Position numbers and translations under genes: made by a program. The notes beneath the pieces were generated by a model. The model ran no database searches. It had not been told where the DNA came from and saw nothing but the letters and a program-made list of their open reading frames with translations. This document shows, piece by piece, positions 13,536 to 26,038 of a stretch of 64,000 bases of DNA (position 1 is the stretch's first letter; every line of letters starts with the position of its first letter). The stretch is from assembly GCF_954871325.1 (NCBI RefSeq), contig NC_088775.1, forward strand, positions 90,154,805-90,218,804, given 5' to 3'. The DNA is from Gordionus sp. m RMFG-2023 (Eukaryota; Nematomorpha; Gordioida; Chordodea; Parachordodidae).

Positions 13536-13875
13536 ACTGTCATAACCAGGATTTTGCTAACTACAAATGGGGGGGGGCACTACTAATTGATTTTTTTCCC
13601 GATAAATTTTGTATAAGATCTTTAAGTCCACCTATTACAGGCCTTTTAGCTATATTAGATTTATAAAAAAATAATTTTGGATTTTCACTATTTTTTTTTT
13701 CTACAAATTTTGAATTATGATCGTTATTTTAAAACTTAAATCTTTCTTATAATATTGTATACATTTTTTGGAGAAGGTGGTGGGTAGGGGGGGGGTGTAA
13801 TGGGGTGAAAACTTCAGATGGGGGGGGGATTTCCTCTTTCCCCTATTGGTTACGCGTCTTCACCTCCGGTATAGT
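13536..13875. repeat. G-run repeat, probable short DNA element
   Basis: The left side reads CATAACCAGGATTTT before a run of nine G. The right side has runs of G, then CCCCTATTGGTTACGCGTC, which is a near inverse of the left end (AACCAGG-type against GGTTACG-type). This looks like a short terminal-inverted-repeat element. No target duplication could be assigned. Confidence 0.4.
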
Positions 13876-14429
13876 AGCAGTCATAACTATTGGATTATAT
13901 ATATTTTTCAATGGACATTATAATAGGATAAAAAAAAACTATGTATTTATAATCTAAACGCCATTCATTCCCATAACCCTAAAATTTTTTCTTATGCTAA
14001 TTCTTTACTATACTATCAAAAACATTTAAAATATTATTGTATACATTAAAAATAACCAAGGAGTCCAATTATTATAAATATTGGTTAATAATTTTTATTA
14101 TTTTATTTTTTTAAAAAATAAAACCCTTATTACAATTACAATATACAAGTAATTATATAATTATTAACCTTTGTATTTTTAAAAGGTTTCAAATAAACGA
14201 AAAGTTAATAATAATATTAACAATTTACAAAATATTATTTCCACTTATATTGAAAATATGTTTTGGTAGATTCAGTAGGACTAATGCTCCATAAATGTTT
14301 CCTTGGCGGGTATGTTTTAGGTCCAATATATTCCTTCTTTACATCTATATATTTTTTTTTTATCAAATATACAATATACATAAATGATATAATAAATGAA
14401 ATATATAAATTTAAAATGAATGAATAAGT

Positions 14430-14600
14430 GATGTTAAATGGCTCTGAGCCGATTAGAAAAATATTATGCTAGTCTAAAAATCTTGCTCATGGAAGTCAAC
14501 AAAGGTTCTGACATCTAATAGTCAAATCTCGAAGCTTAGGATAACAATTCCCTGACTAAAAATTATAAAATCGGCTTAAATCGAGCACATGAGGTTTAAT
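14430..14600. mobile_element. MITE1 copy in segment B
   Basis: Diverged copy at the position shared with A and C; recognisable by GATGTTAAATGGCTC at the left, TTGCTCATGGAAG in the middle and AAATCGGCTTAAATCGAGC at the right. Confidence 0.65.
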
Positions 14601-15829
14601 AATAAAAAAACACGTTAAATTTTATAACTTAATGGCGCTTTGTAAATGGCCCCATATAAATAGTTTTTCTAAATTTTAGGCCAGAATCAATATTTATTCA
14701 ACTGCTAGATTATAAAGTTTAGGTAAATTAAAAATGAAACCCTCTCAACTACATACCTATTTTTACTGTAAATTAAATAGTAACAAAAAGTAGGATACAA
14801 AATAAAAATTGCGTTTTATTAAGGAAATTACCATTTTAGATAATGATAAATTTATAACGTTATATTTTTATTTAAAATATATAAAATATTTCTCCATTTA
14901 AGACGTTATATATTTTTTTTTAACAGTTTATTTTATATATCAATTAAGGAGTAAATTGTAAAATTAAGAATTTTTAAACCATCTTTTGGAGGTGTTGAGC
15001 TTGCTGTTTCAATTATTCCAACTTCTGGTAAATTTTTTGCTAAATAAAATTGGTTTTTTTAAAAAATAAATAATATTCGTCAGATATATTGTCAAATTTA
15101 TAAAAAAAATTACCGTAATTTATGGAGAATTGAGTGACAAGGAGGCACACAAATATTACCTTATATTTGATTAACATAAAATTGAATATTATGCTATTAC
15201 ATATGATAAATTATTTTGGAATAAATGTTTATGCTAAACGGTAACTTAGGTATACTGTTGAACGAATTGGTATTTTAAATTTTTGTTTATATGTAATATT
15301 GTTAAGTGGCGTTCGTGACATTTAAAATGGGCTTTATTTTTGTATTTAAAAAAAAAATTATTTTGGTCATTATAGCAAATTTTTTTAATTCGCCTAGACA
15401 CTGTTTAACATTAAACCTATAATATATACTATTAAATAGAAAAATTTTAAATTACATGTTAATATATAATGTTTTTGATATAAAACTCAAGAAATAGTAA
15501 TCTTTATATTTTATTTTAATTATAAATTTATATTTATACTTACATGCAAGTGAAACATTGTCAATAAAATTTGGAAATTCTGCTGGAAAATATGAAATGA
15601 ATATAAAAGATTATTCAGTGATAGAAGATTTTTCTGTTTTTTTTTGGTATTTGAAAATAATTTTGTCAAGATTGTCATCCAAACATAGAAAGAAAAATAA
15701 TTATCCTTTCAAGAAAATATTGAGTAGAAGAATAAATAAAAAATTAAACACTAAACTAAGGAGATAATAGCGACAAGTCATCAATTTATTCAAAAATAAT
15801 ATCACCGTTAAAATTTGTCAAAGCATTCG

Positions 15830-16160
15830 CATCTGTTAGTGTCAATGTGTTATTTTCTAAAAAATCTGATCTTACCGATACATTCCATTATGTTTGGAAT
15901 AACCTATCTCATGAATTGTAGACAATTTTGCTGTTAACCTTCCAGTCATTTATATATAAAAAATTTATAGAAAATCTATTATAAATGAATATTTAATTTC
16001 TAAAGTTCATGGGCAAAATTATCTGAAATTTATGGGGTAAGTATTCCAAACGTGGTGAAATATATTTCCTGTAAAAATTTAATTTTTTAAAATTGGTAAA
16101 AAATAAAAATTGAAAAAATAACACATTGACTGAAAAAAGCACATTGACGCTAACATATAT
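15830..16160. mobile_element. MITE2 copy in segment B
   Basis: Begins TGTTAGTGTCAATGTGTTAT and ends ATTGACGCTAACA, around a palindromic interior. It is at the same position as in segment A; segment C is empty here (near 27,290). Confidence 0.75.
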
Positions 16161-16540
16161 GATAACTAGTTCATATATTTTTGTTTATAGGAATTTAGTA
16201 TTTATAAATACTTTTTTTTGAAATGTATTTTTCTTAGTGAAATATATTTTTTTGAAGATATGCATAAAATATCACTTAATCAAATTTTTATAAAAAGCTT
16301 AGAATTTTTAATTATATTTGTTTTATAAAAATCAAACATATATAGAGTTTTTTCAGGGAATTTATAGTAAAGGCGTTATGTTTAGTAGGCGCGCGTTATT
16401 TGACTTCGCGTTATTTAAAAAAAATCACACCAATTGTGGGACGATATGATGATATAACACTACATGATAAAATTTGAAAAAGATATGTACCGATTACGCT
16501 TCGTAAATAGGAAATTAATTTTTTTTTTTTTTTTTTCTCT

Positions 16541-19419
16541 TTAGCTTTCACCTTTTCTGGTGGTAAGCTCCTTCAACATCTCTCTCCACTTTATGTTATT
16601 CGTACAATCTCTTTTATCTATTTTATACTTCTTTATATTGGCTCTAACTTTATGGCCCCATTGAAGTTTTGGCCTTCCTCTTTTACGTTTGCCCATCACT
16701 TCCAATCTTTCAACTTTATTTCCTATGTAGTTCATAGGCCTTCTCATTGTGTGCCCATACCACCTAAGTCTGTTTACCATTAACTTAGTCTTAATGGGCA
16801 CTACCTTTAAACTATTTAGTATTCTTGTACTGCGCACCTTATCCTTTCTTGTTACCCCAGCAATCATCCTCAGCATTCTCATCTCCATAGTTTGTAGACT
16901 TCTCTCGTCTGATTCTTTGGTTGGCCATGTTTCCGAACTATATAGAATAGTTGGTTGTACTATGGAACTGTAAATTTTTCCCTTTAATTTGTGTGGGATT
17001 CTTTTGTCAAATAGCACTCCAGATAAAGATCTCCACTTTAACCACCCTTGATTAATCTTATTCTTTATCTCTTTTTCTATTGTGCCGTTTGTTTGTATAG
17101 TGGAGCCCAAATATTTGCAGCTTTCAATTGCGGATATCTGCCAATCATTTATATCAATACTCTCCGTTTCATCTCCTCCTATCACCATATACTCCGTCTT
17201 TTCTCTATTTACTTTTAATCCGTGCGTTTCTAGGATATTTATCCAATTCACTAACCTTTCTTTCATTTCATCCTTGGATTCGGCAAGTATCACAATATCA
17301 TCTGCAAATATCATATTCCACGGGACTGTTTGAGGTATAGACTGTGCTAATACATCTATTACTGTAATGAAGAGAAGTGGGCTGAGAGCCGACCCTTGAT
17401 GAACTCCTTCGGCTATTGTAAAGCCTGCATTGTTGTATGTCCCATATACATATCCTCGTGGCGTAGCGCCCACCAGATAAGTTTTCTTGGGATTCTATCA
17501 AAGGCCTTTTCTAGATCGAGAAAGACCATGTGTAGCTTTTTGTTCTTTTCCCTGTATTTTTCACTCATTTGCCTAATTGCATGGATAGCATCGGTTGTTG
17601 ATCTTCCAGGCATAAAGCCAAACTGTGTCTCTCCTATTTCGATTATATCTCTTAATCTTTTTTCTATTATTTTTTCGTATAGTTTTAGACAGTGTGACAT
17701 TAGTTTTATGCCCCTGTAATTTTGACAATTGTGTGGATCCCCTTTATTTTTGAAGATAGGAACTAGATAGCTCTGCCTCCATTTTTGGGGGACCTCTTCA
17801 TTTCCAAGTATTTTATTGTACAGATTTGTGAGGAGATGTATTCCATCATCTCCTAGTGCTTTAAGGCTTTCTATTGGAATATCGTCTGGACCCCTAGCTT
17901 TGTTGTTTTTCATATGCTTGAGGCATGTGATTATTTCTTGTTCTGTTATAGGTTGTACAAGGTTCTGACAAGGGGAGTGTTCGTCGAGATGCAATATGTG
18001 GGAATTAAAGTTGAGAAGCTCCTGAAAATATTCTTTCCATCTATTCATTATTTCTTTTTCCTTTATTATCAATTTCCCATCTTTATTTTTGATTACTTTC
18101 GGAGCTCCGTTTATATCCCTAGAGTTCTTTTCTCGCTGTTTGGCTAATCTGTATATTTTATTTTGCCCTTCTTTGGTATGTAGATCTTCGTACATGTCAT
18201 CGTATGCCATAGATTTGGCCCTAGCCACCGCCTTTGTAGCTAATCTCTTGGATTTTTTGTATCTTGACTTGTCATCTGCATTTTTGGATTTGTACCATAT
18301 TTTATAAAGGGCTTTTTTCTCCTGTATAGTGGTTTGTACCTCTTGATTCCACCACCATAGTTCTTTGTGTGATTTGTTGCCTCCTCTTGTCAAGCCTAGC
18401 GTCGATTTTGCAGTGTCTATTAATCTGGATGAAAGGTCTGTCCATATTTTTTCACTGACTTGTGACCAATTTATTGTTTCAATGTTTGCATTGATTGCAA
18501 AGGCATCTGTCATTGTTTTTAATTTGCCCCATTTGATGCATGGTTCCAGTTTTATCTTATTTTGAGTGGATTTATTTGAGATTTGTAAATCCATGATTAG
18601 TAGCTTGTGTTGCGCGGCGATATCTTCTCCTGGGATGACTTTGCAGTCTATTACATCTTTTAATCTTCTGCGAGAGATTAGCATGTAATCTATCTGTGTT
18701 TTCCTAGTACCACTTTCATATGTTATTAAATGACTATCTTTTTTCCTATAGTAGGTGTTGGTTAAGGCAAGGTCGAAGGCTTGCGCAAATTTCAGTACGT
18801 GCTCTCCTTCATCATTTCTTTCTCCGTATCCAAAACCACCATGATGCCTTTTGTAGCTATCTCTTGCTTTCCCCACATGCGCATTTAAGTCACCACCAAT
18901 TATGACTAGGTCATCCTTAGGGATTTCCATTACGGCTTCATCAAGGATAGCTCTAAAGTCATCTTTCTCTTCTTCCTTGCAACCCGTTTGAGGAGCATAT
19001 ACTGATAGGATGTGTAGTATTGATTGACCAATGCAGAGTTTTATCTTCATTAGTCTATCAGAGATCCTGTTGACTTCTACAACTGAGGAGGTTAGATCTT
19101 GACTGAGGATGATGCCGACACCGTTCCTATTGCTAACAAGTCCATTATAGTACAATTTATACCCATCTCCAATCATCAAAGTCTTCTGTCCTTTCCATTT
19201 CGTCTCTTGTATGCACGCTATATCAACTTTTCTCTTGTTCAACATTGATGCCAATTCTCTCGTCTTACCTTTAAGCGTCCCAATATTCAAACTTGCCAGT
19301 CTTGTCTTCTTTGCTTTGACCTTTACTTTATTTTTCACAGGATGGAGGTCTACACCCTGCGCGTCGCATGGAGGGAACGCCCTAGCTTTCATATTCATAT
19401 TTTCATTTGTGTCCTTCAT
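16541..19419 (-). CDS. RTE LINE ORF: AP endonuclease plus reverse transcriptase, one frame break
   Basis: The protein would make the endonuclease and polymerase used in target-primed reverse transcription. The first part (19,419-17,413) starts MKDTNENMNMKARAF. It has the endonuclease pattern IACIQETKW (glutamate near residue 72), GDLNAHVG, then QIDYML and a late AAQHKLL histidine. The RT fingers follow (FKNKGDPHNCQNYRGI) with motif A FLDLEKAFDRIPR. The second part (17,473-16,541) continues in another frame with GVHQGSALSPLLF, the catalytic FADDIVIL and KVNREKTEYM. It ends in a basic C-terminal tail (RKRGRPKLQW). The change of frame lies near 17,440-17,475, where family members have roughly 15 more residues between motifs A and B, so this is a short deletion with frame change. 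The copy is probably inactive but otherwise well preserved. Confidence 0.9.
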
Positions 19420-19440
19420 TTTGTTTATTGGACAGGTATC

Positions 19441-19640
19441 CTTAGCACCCGGCTGTCCAGGCCTGTCGGTGACCGGGGTGTCATCTCTAAGCTCCGAAAT
19501 TCATCATACCATATGTCTTTACACATCAGTCATCGAAGAAAAACTTGAAAGTTTTTATGGTTCTTACCAGGATTGAACCCGCGTCCTTGTTCATGCTCGT
19601 GTTTCCAAGCCTACATCTTACCCATTAGGCCACCCCGGCG
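19441..19640 (-). promoter_or_regulatory. tRNA-like Pol III promoter head of the LINE
   Basis: On the minus strand the LINE begins CGCCGGGGTGGCCTAATGGG. An A box (TGGCCTAATGG, 19,632-19,622) and a B box (GTTCAATCC, 19,578-19,570) fit the consensus without mismatch and lie 43 nt apart, normal for a tRNA-type promoter. The region up to the first ATG resembles the SINE at 2.7 kb. It lies inside the target duplication, so it moved together with the LINE. Driving transcription is the inferred role. Confidence 0.75.
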
Positions 19641-19756
19641 ATAAAAGGGAAATTAATATATTTATAAATTTTTATTAACAATAATTTTTAAAGGCAGAAA
19701 TATTTTATTAAAATATTTTGTTAAAGCAAGAAGATATGTTTTATTAAATATTATTG

Positions 19757-19810
19757 CGTAATTAGCCGTTTATTAAAATCGGCTCAAAACGAGCCGTTTA
19801 AAAACATTAT
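19757..19810. mobile_element. MITE1 remnant in segment B
   Basis: Only the right arm is left (TTAGCCGTTT, AAATCGGCTCAAAACGAGCC, GTTTAAAAACATTA). It matches the end of the 7.46-kb copy in segment A; the rest was deleted. Confidence 0.65.
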
Positions 19811-20138
19811 CGTTATGAAGAGTCAGCTTAGATTTCGATAACGTAAAATAACGCGACGCTTATACACAACGCGTTTATTATAAATTTCAGATCCTTTTAA
19901 AAAAATTTTTTAAATATATAATCTCAAATAATTTTTAAGTTATAAAAATTTAAAATGAATATATAATTTGTAATTTTACCTTTAATTTTTTGTTTTTGAA
20001 TGTAAGAATCTTCCTTAAATTTTTAATTTAAAATATTAAAAAGGCAAAATAAATCCCCCTTTATATAGTAATTTTTTAAAAAAAGATATCACGAGAACAC
20101 TTTAGCCCTATTATAATTATACGCGTAAAATAAAATAT

Positions 20139-20310
20139 TATGCAATGTATTGTAAATAAAATATTAAATTTACTGGAATTACATTTACGTAATAAAATAT
20201 AATATTATGCAAGGTATTGTAAATTAAATATTAAATTTACTGGAATTACATATACGTAATAAAATAAAATTTAGTGGAATTACATTTACGTAATAAAATA
20301 TATAATTTAC
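20139..20310 (+). repeat. short tandem expansion in segment B
   Basis: The phrase TTTACTGGAATTACATTTAC followed by GTAATAAAATAT recurs about four times with varying spacers. Segment C has a single equivalent (near 27,970-28,010), so the expansion happened in B. Confidence 0.65.
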
Positions 20311-22235
20311 TGGACAGAATTATTATTACGTATATTTTAATAAGAAAAATTCTTCCAAAAAAAATATTTACATAATTTTTATACAAATCGCAACAAAATC
20401 ATTATTTCGTATCAACTTCATGTTTAAATTTTATTTTATTTTCTTATCAAAATTCATGGTTAACATTTAACTTTTATCTTCAACCCTTAACTAAATCTTG
20501 CACCATTTAATTCCACCTTTCATATGAAACTAAATTGAAACATAAATAATAAAATTTATCTAAAATATTTATTCAGCCTTTTGAATGAAGGCATCAATAA
20601 GCATCAACTAGATGAATATATCTTTATACCCTCCTTTTTTTTAAAAAGTGTAGTGCAAAACATCAATTTAGTCTAACCAGCCTAAAGGAGATTCAGCCAA
20701 ATGATGGATAAATCTTTCTGCCAACATTTGACGAAATTTAATAGTTAATAATTTGCCACTGTTTTTTAAAGATAGGCAAAAATCCAGGTTTTTAACAAGC
20801 ATTATCCATTTGGCAAATAAATAATAGAAAGAGTTTTTTTCTTAATATAACTCAACTATATAGAAAATAAATTTAATTGGATAAATATATATATAGAGTA
20901 TTCGAATATAAATTTACTGATTTATAATAGTTGAAAAGTTAGCTCAATCATATAGGAGATTATGTGTATTAATTTCTTAAATAAAAATTTTTGCTGGCAT
21001 ATATATAATATATATGTCTGCAGAATTTCTTAAGACTAAATTTTTTTGTACAGATTTTTTTTTTTTGTCAGCACATATTTATTTTATAGAAATCATTTAC
21101 AAAAGTTTGGGTAATAGTTTCCACTTATAACCGTTTCACCATCCCATTTCAAAAATGGCGAACCTGAATTTTATTCCTAAAATGTCACCACGACCAATCG
21201 TCTTTGCGCCGAATCGTCATTTTTCCGAAATCACGTGTTAATTTAAGGTTTAAATTTATACTCGAATCAATTAAAAAAAAATATTTTCTATTTACCCAAG
21301 TTCTATAATAATTCATAGAAAATAATTTCGAAAAAAACATTTAATTTTATTTGTCCCCTAAATAAAAATATGAGTAATAAAACAAACAAATTATCAAAAA
21401 TTATTATCGTATAAGTGAATACGTAATAAAATATGTAAACAATTATTTCTTATAATATTATAAATTTTAATTTTCCCTTATAAAAACATGAGTTGAAATG
21501 CTAAATAAGTAAAAAGACAACACCCCGGAAATTAATTTCCAAAAAATAAATTCAAAAAAGAAATTTCCCCGATAATAATTCGTCAGAAAATAAATTTATA
21601 CCTGTAATATAAATTCAGCTGTGATTAAAAATCATTCTGTTAAAAATTTTTCCTGGGAAAAAAAAACTAATTTAAAGTTTTATTCTATCCTAAAAAAATT
21701 TAACTTTTAAATAATAAAGGATGAAATAGTATTCCCTTTAAATAAAATTACTTTGAAAAATAGAAATTGTCGAAACAATTTTAAAACGCAAAAAAAATTA
21801 ATGATTCCCTTGATGTGAAACAAAAGTCCCATATAAAATTACTTAAGGGGGTTAGGGCTCAATATGTTTAAACATATATATATATAGTAAGAAAGAAAGA
21901 AATAATCATATTAAAATTAAAGTATACCTTATATTAACTCACCAAATATATATACAAATAAATAAATATTCAAAATATATCTCGTATCATAATAATAATT
22001 AATAATATTTCGTACAATTCTCTTTTTTCAAATCGCATGATAATAATAATAATCATAATATTTAAATAATATCTAACATGATTATATAAAAAAAAATGAA
22101 AAATAATGAATGAATGAATGCTCATCATTTCCACTCTCTCATTTCTATTCGACATCCCATATATATCATCATAGATGACAGGGCTTTAGTATCGTTCATT
22201 TATTAAATAGTTAGTTTTCATTCGGCTTCAATAAA

Positions 22236-23720
22236 TAATAAACTAATTCCATACCTTCGATAACTGTGAGTAATTATCTAAAATCACATGAGACTCCACT
22301 AGTCCCAATTTCCATACTTGAAATAAAAAGGGTACAAGCCTGGCTAACTTTATTAATTCATTTAAAATTAAATTTTGGCTCGACAATTTATTCATCAAGA
22401 ATTTGACAAATATCAGAATTAATGAGGAGATTCACTACCTATTTCAATGAATCAACCATTTCTATTTCACGAATTTTATTTCTAATCCTATTTTTTCGTT
22501 CAGCATTCTCTATACTACTAAACTACTATTTATTATAAAAACCCACTAATTATTACGAGAATTTTAGTAATCGAATCCCACCCCATAATTATTTCTACAT
22601 TTTCCACCACTCACTCATCAATTAAAACTTAGGGTGGCATCGTTGAAAACAGCGTCGTGTTTTGGTTTTACCCAAAAATTTTGGATCCATCAGATTGTTT
22701 GACACACATATTTTCATCTTCAATAATGCCATACGGCCAATATTTATAAAAATTTTCTTATGATATAAATGCTAGAACCCTTATTAAACAACATGTCAAT
22801 GTACATATGAAAAATTCTTAATTTTAACCCGAGGACAGGTTCATTCAATTTTTAAGTCATTAAAATTTTATATGCTATAATCGGCTGATTTATATTTATT
22901 CGATCTTTCATTAGAATCTAAATTCTTGCACAAATCAAACTCTGAATTTAGTGACTTTTTTTAGCATCAATAATATGTTTTTTAACAATATGCATATAGG
23001 ATATTTTTCCCATTTATAATTATCATAACCCCTTTTCATTCGGGTTGCAATGATATTTAACATTTTTTTATTTCATCGAGTTAATAAAAATTCCCCTTTT
23101 AACCACTCCTTTTATGAGAATTAAATTTCGGTTTAGATATATCGTAAATTTGACAATGGTTTCTTTGATTTACTATATTCTCTGGATTTTAATTTTTACC
23201 ACATCTTATTTATTATTAAAACATTTATTATTACACTGTTCTCTAGACCTTTGTAAGATTTTAACAACAATCATATAGTCAATTTACCTTATTCGACCTC
23301 TTTACACAATTAATGGCCACATGCCCAGATTTTTTACAATTAAACCAAAAACTTGATCATACTCATTATGTTTCTAACAATTAATTAGGATGAACATATT
23401 TTCAGAATGGTACTTTAATATGTATTCATTAATTTCATATAAATACCAGGAGCTCACCAGTAGAATCATAGGTAAATCAGATATTTACCCTACATTTGAT
23501 GATAATTTTGAAATTAGATAGATTTAATTCTTATAAACCCCTTACATCAGACCTATTTTTCTGGATCAAAATAAATTATTTGGGTTTTCACCATTAATAT
23601 GGACTAAGACATAGCTTGAGAAACATTTTTTCATAATTATTATAGTCTAAAATTCCTATAAATTTTTTAATTTTAAATATGGGCTAGAAATAAGCCTAAA
23701 AATTTTTTTTAAAGACATAG
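22236..23720. other. AT-rich stretch without gene
   Basis: No gene, RNA or repeat boundary was recognised between the end of segment B and the tandem repeat. Confidence 0.55.
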
Positions 23721-23724
23721 CCAA

Positions 23725-24580
23725 AAACCAAGGCCCATACAACTTTCATATTCTGATTGTATTTTTAAATGCATTGTGACTATTTATATATTTTATTTCA
23801 GTCCTCAACTATCAAAATTATTATGGTCTTTTGCGGGTTTGAGAAAGCCAAGTGCGAGGACCTGGCTTGGGAATTTTTTTAATATTAGGCATAGGTGTAA
23901 TATTTAACACAGAATATTTATATGGCCCTCAGGTAAAATCTAATTTAAATATATTTTTATTCAAAAAAATAGTATTCACTCTTAGTCTTAATGGGTTGGC
24001 CTTGGTTGGGGTTAGCTGGGTTAAAATAGACTAAAAAATAGATATGGTTTAAAAGATTTATCTCTCCAGGCTTGAAAAAAATTTTTTAAATTACTATCGG
24101 GTTGGCCAGGTTTGAGAAAATTTTTTTATAAAATTATTATGGGTTGGGCTGGGCTTGGAAAATATTTTTATAAATTATATTGGGCTTGGACGCTTGAGAA
24201 TTTTTTTATTATTAATTATAGATTAGACATTGGCCCAAAACAAATTATTTTGCAGGCCTGGGCTTGACCCGATCAAAAATCCAAGGCACATGAAAATCTG
24301 AATTCTGATTGTATTTTTAAATTCATTATGATTATTTAAATATTTTATTTCAGTTCCTAACTACCAAAATTATTATGATCTTTCACTGGGCTTTGAAGGA
24401 TTTTTCATAATTAATATGGCTGTGGACTTTGCCTGGGAATTTTTTTTAAATATTATATTAGGTATAAGTAATCAGTAATATTTAACAAATAATATTGGTA
24501 ATATCAAGTAAATGCTTTGAATTTATTTTTACTCAAACCATATAGCACTTAGTTTTAATGGATTAAACCTGGCCTGAAGG
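23725..24580 (+). repeat. diverged tandem duplication, unit about 550 bp
   Basis: The block from about 23,725 recurs from about 24,275. Shared phrases are TTCTGATTGTATTTTTAAAT, TATTTTATTTCAGT and AAAATTATTATG. Each unit also contains GGGTTGGGCTGGGCTTG-like phrases alternating with poly(T), repeated several times near 24,000-24,200. The second unit is incomplete. No coding frame spans the units. Confidence 0.65.
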
Positions 24581-24660
24581 GATGAGGGGGTAAGAAGAAT
24601 AAAAATTGGATATTATTTCCAAATAACAGGTAACATGCATAAAAGTAAGAAGAAAATTTT

Positions 24661-24694
24661 CATTCCCCGTCATTTTTGACGGGCTGTCTACTAG
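24661..24694 (+). mobile_element. Helitron-like 3' terminus
   Basis: A perfect 7-bp stem (CCCGTCA 24,666-24,672 with TGACGGG 24,677-24,683, loop TTTT) is followed 7 nt later by CTAG, then T. That is the arrangement of Helitron 3' ends: hairpin, CTRR, insertion before T. A second, diverged copy of the same end lies at 60,165-60,197. The 5' end (TC...) was not located, so the element's length is unknown. Confidence 0.5.
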
Positions 24695-25154
24695 TATAAT
24701 ATAATCTCATATATAATAATTTTTATTAGTATTATTTATTTCCGAACAATTAAAAATATGCAAATTGCGTATATATATATATATTATGAGAATAACAAAA
24801 AACATTATAAACTGTTAAACAATTAAGAATGACCAAGGAGTCCAATTCCTTTGCTAAAATATGATTTTTTTTAAAAAATATAAACCATAATACATTATAT
24901 ATATATAGTATATCAGAAATTATATTCTTTATTACATTTATTTTTTAAAATAAGTTCAATAATGGAAAGATGATAATAAATATTTCAATTAGAAAAAATT
25001 TTATATTTGGAAGATATATGACTAGGTTTGTAGATCAGAAACCCAAATAAAGAATTAGGTCCAACATATTCCACCTTTACATCTATATATTATTTTTAAA
25101 ATATGCATTACACATACATACTATAATAAATGAAATATATATAAATTTTAAATA

Positions 25155-25393
25155 ATGAGCAACGTTGACAAACGGTTCGATTCGAGCGTATTTTTTCTTA
25201 AAAAAAGGCTAACCCAAATTTTATCTGGAAAAATCTTACGCCGCCTGAAAATCTTGAATATGGATTGCACAAAGGTTTTGGCATCTATTAGCGAAATTTC
25301 AAGACTAAGGATTAATATTTCTCTGGGTAAAATTATTGAGTAAGCCATATTTAAAAAATAGGCTAAATTCGAGCCTGTTTAGCAATACTAATG
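25155..25393. mobile_element. MITE1 copy in segment C
   Basis: Left end GTTGACAAACGGTTCGATTC, right end CGAGCCTGTTTAGCAATACTA, with GGCTAACCCAAATTTTA and ATTGAGTAAGCC as inner arms. The two opposite open frames over this copy simply reflect the palindrome. Confidence 0.75.
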
Positions 25394-25991
25394 ATGAGGT
25401 CTAATATATAAAAAAAATTAACCTTAAAATTTCGACACTTTAATGGTGTTTTAAAAATATTTGTCCCTCATATACATAGTTTATCCTTTTTAAGCTCGGT
25501 TTTAGTCTAATTTAAATTTACAATTAATTTTTCTCAAGTAGAAATAGTTCAATTCTCTGTTCATCACATCTGATTAATCATGTTCTTACTTAAATTACTT
25601 CTCGGATCAACACATCTGAAGAGTCCTATAACTACTTAATTAATTCTTGGTTCAACAATTATAATGACGAAACTAATTATATGTTAGAATACGTTGAAAA
25701 ATTCAAAATAATAATATGCTAACAAAAATATCCTATACAAATTGAATTAAGAATTAATTATGTTTCAAATTTAGCCCTATAATATATTCATTTAAACGCA
25801 TTTTCTGCTTTTAATGTGGGGAAAAGAAGAAGATAGATTTGTAAGATTGATTTTGGGTTAAATATATATATATCTAACTCCCTTAATGATATAAGAGTCA
25901 AATCGATAACCATTTCTCATTGAAATTTATAGGATTATAAGTATTTTCTATGCATGCTTGAATAAATATATTAGCTACGCTTTTAACCTTG

Positions 25992-25992
<1 letters not shown>

Positions 25993-26038
<46 letters not shown>

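Larger units (their letters stand above)
16520..19647 (-). mobile_element. near-complete RTE-clade LINE with tRNA-like 5' head
   Basis: The element reads right to left. It has a tRNA-like head (19,640-19,441), one long reading frame with apurinic endonuclease and reverse transcriptase, and a poly(A) tail directly after the stop codon (T run at about 16,519-16,536 on the plus strand). A 10-bp target duplication GGAAATTAAT flanks it (16,510-16,519 and 19,648-19,657). Segments A and C lack the LINE at the matching position. The intact ends, the duplication and a single frame break argue for a young insertion. The clade call rests on APE-RT architecture, frame length and the almost absent 3' UTR; it resembles the RTE proteins often mis-named craniofacial development protein 2 in animal genomes. 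Confidence 0.9.
14000..22235 (+). repeat. Segment B, copy of the ~5-kb non-coding repeat plus RTE LINE
   Basis: Landmarks match segment C in order. They include ACCAAGGAGTCCAATTATTA (about 14,056), GGTCCAATATATTCCTTCTT (about 14,322), ACATGCAAGTGAAACATTG (about 15,541), AATTTCTTAAGACTAAATTT (about 21,024), AATATGAGTAATAAAACAAA (about 21,366) and TAGTATCGTTCATTTATTAA (about 22,189). Beyond about 22,235, B and C no longer match. Without the 3.1-kb LINE insertion the segment is about 5.1 kb. No shared open frame was found, so it is either a segmental duplication or a large non-autonomous element. Confidence 0.75.

Noticed and set aside
12390-13550. Possible piggyBac-like transposase remains on the minus strand
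   Set aside because: Only short weak resemblances (PLEKYLNRTK, an acidic run); no catalytic residues or joined frame.
16749-19576. Many plus-strand open frames of 60-121 codons
   Set aside because: All are shadows of the minus-strand LINE frame.
25148-25348. Overlapping opposite frames
   Set aside because: Mirror products of the MITE1 palindrome.
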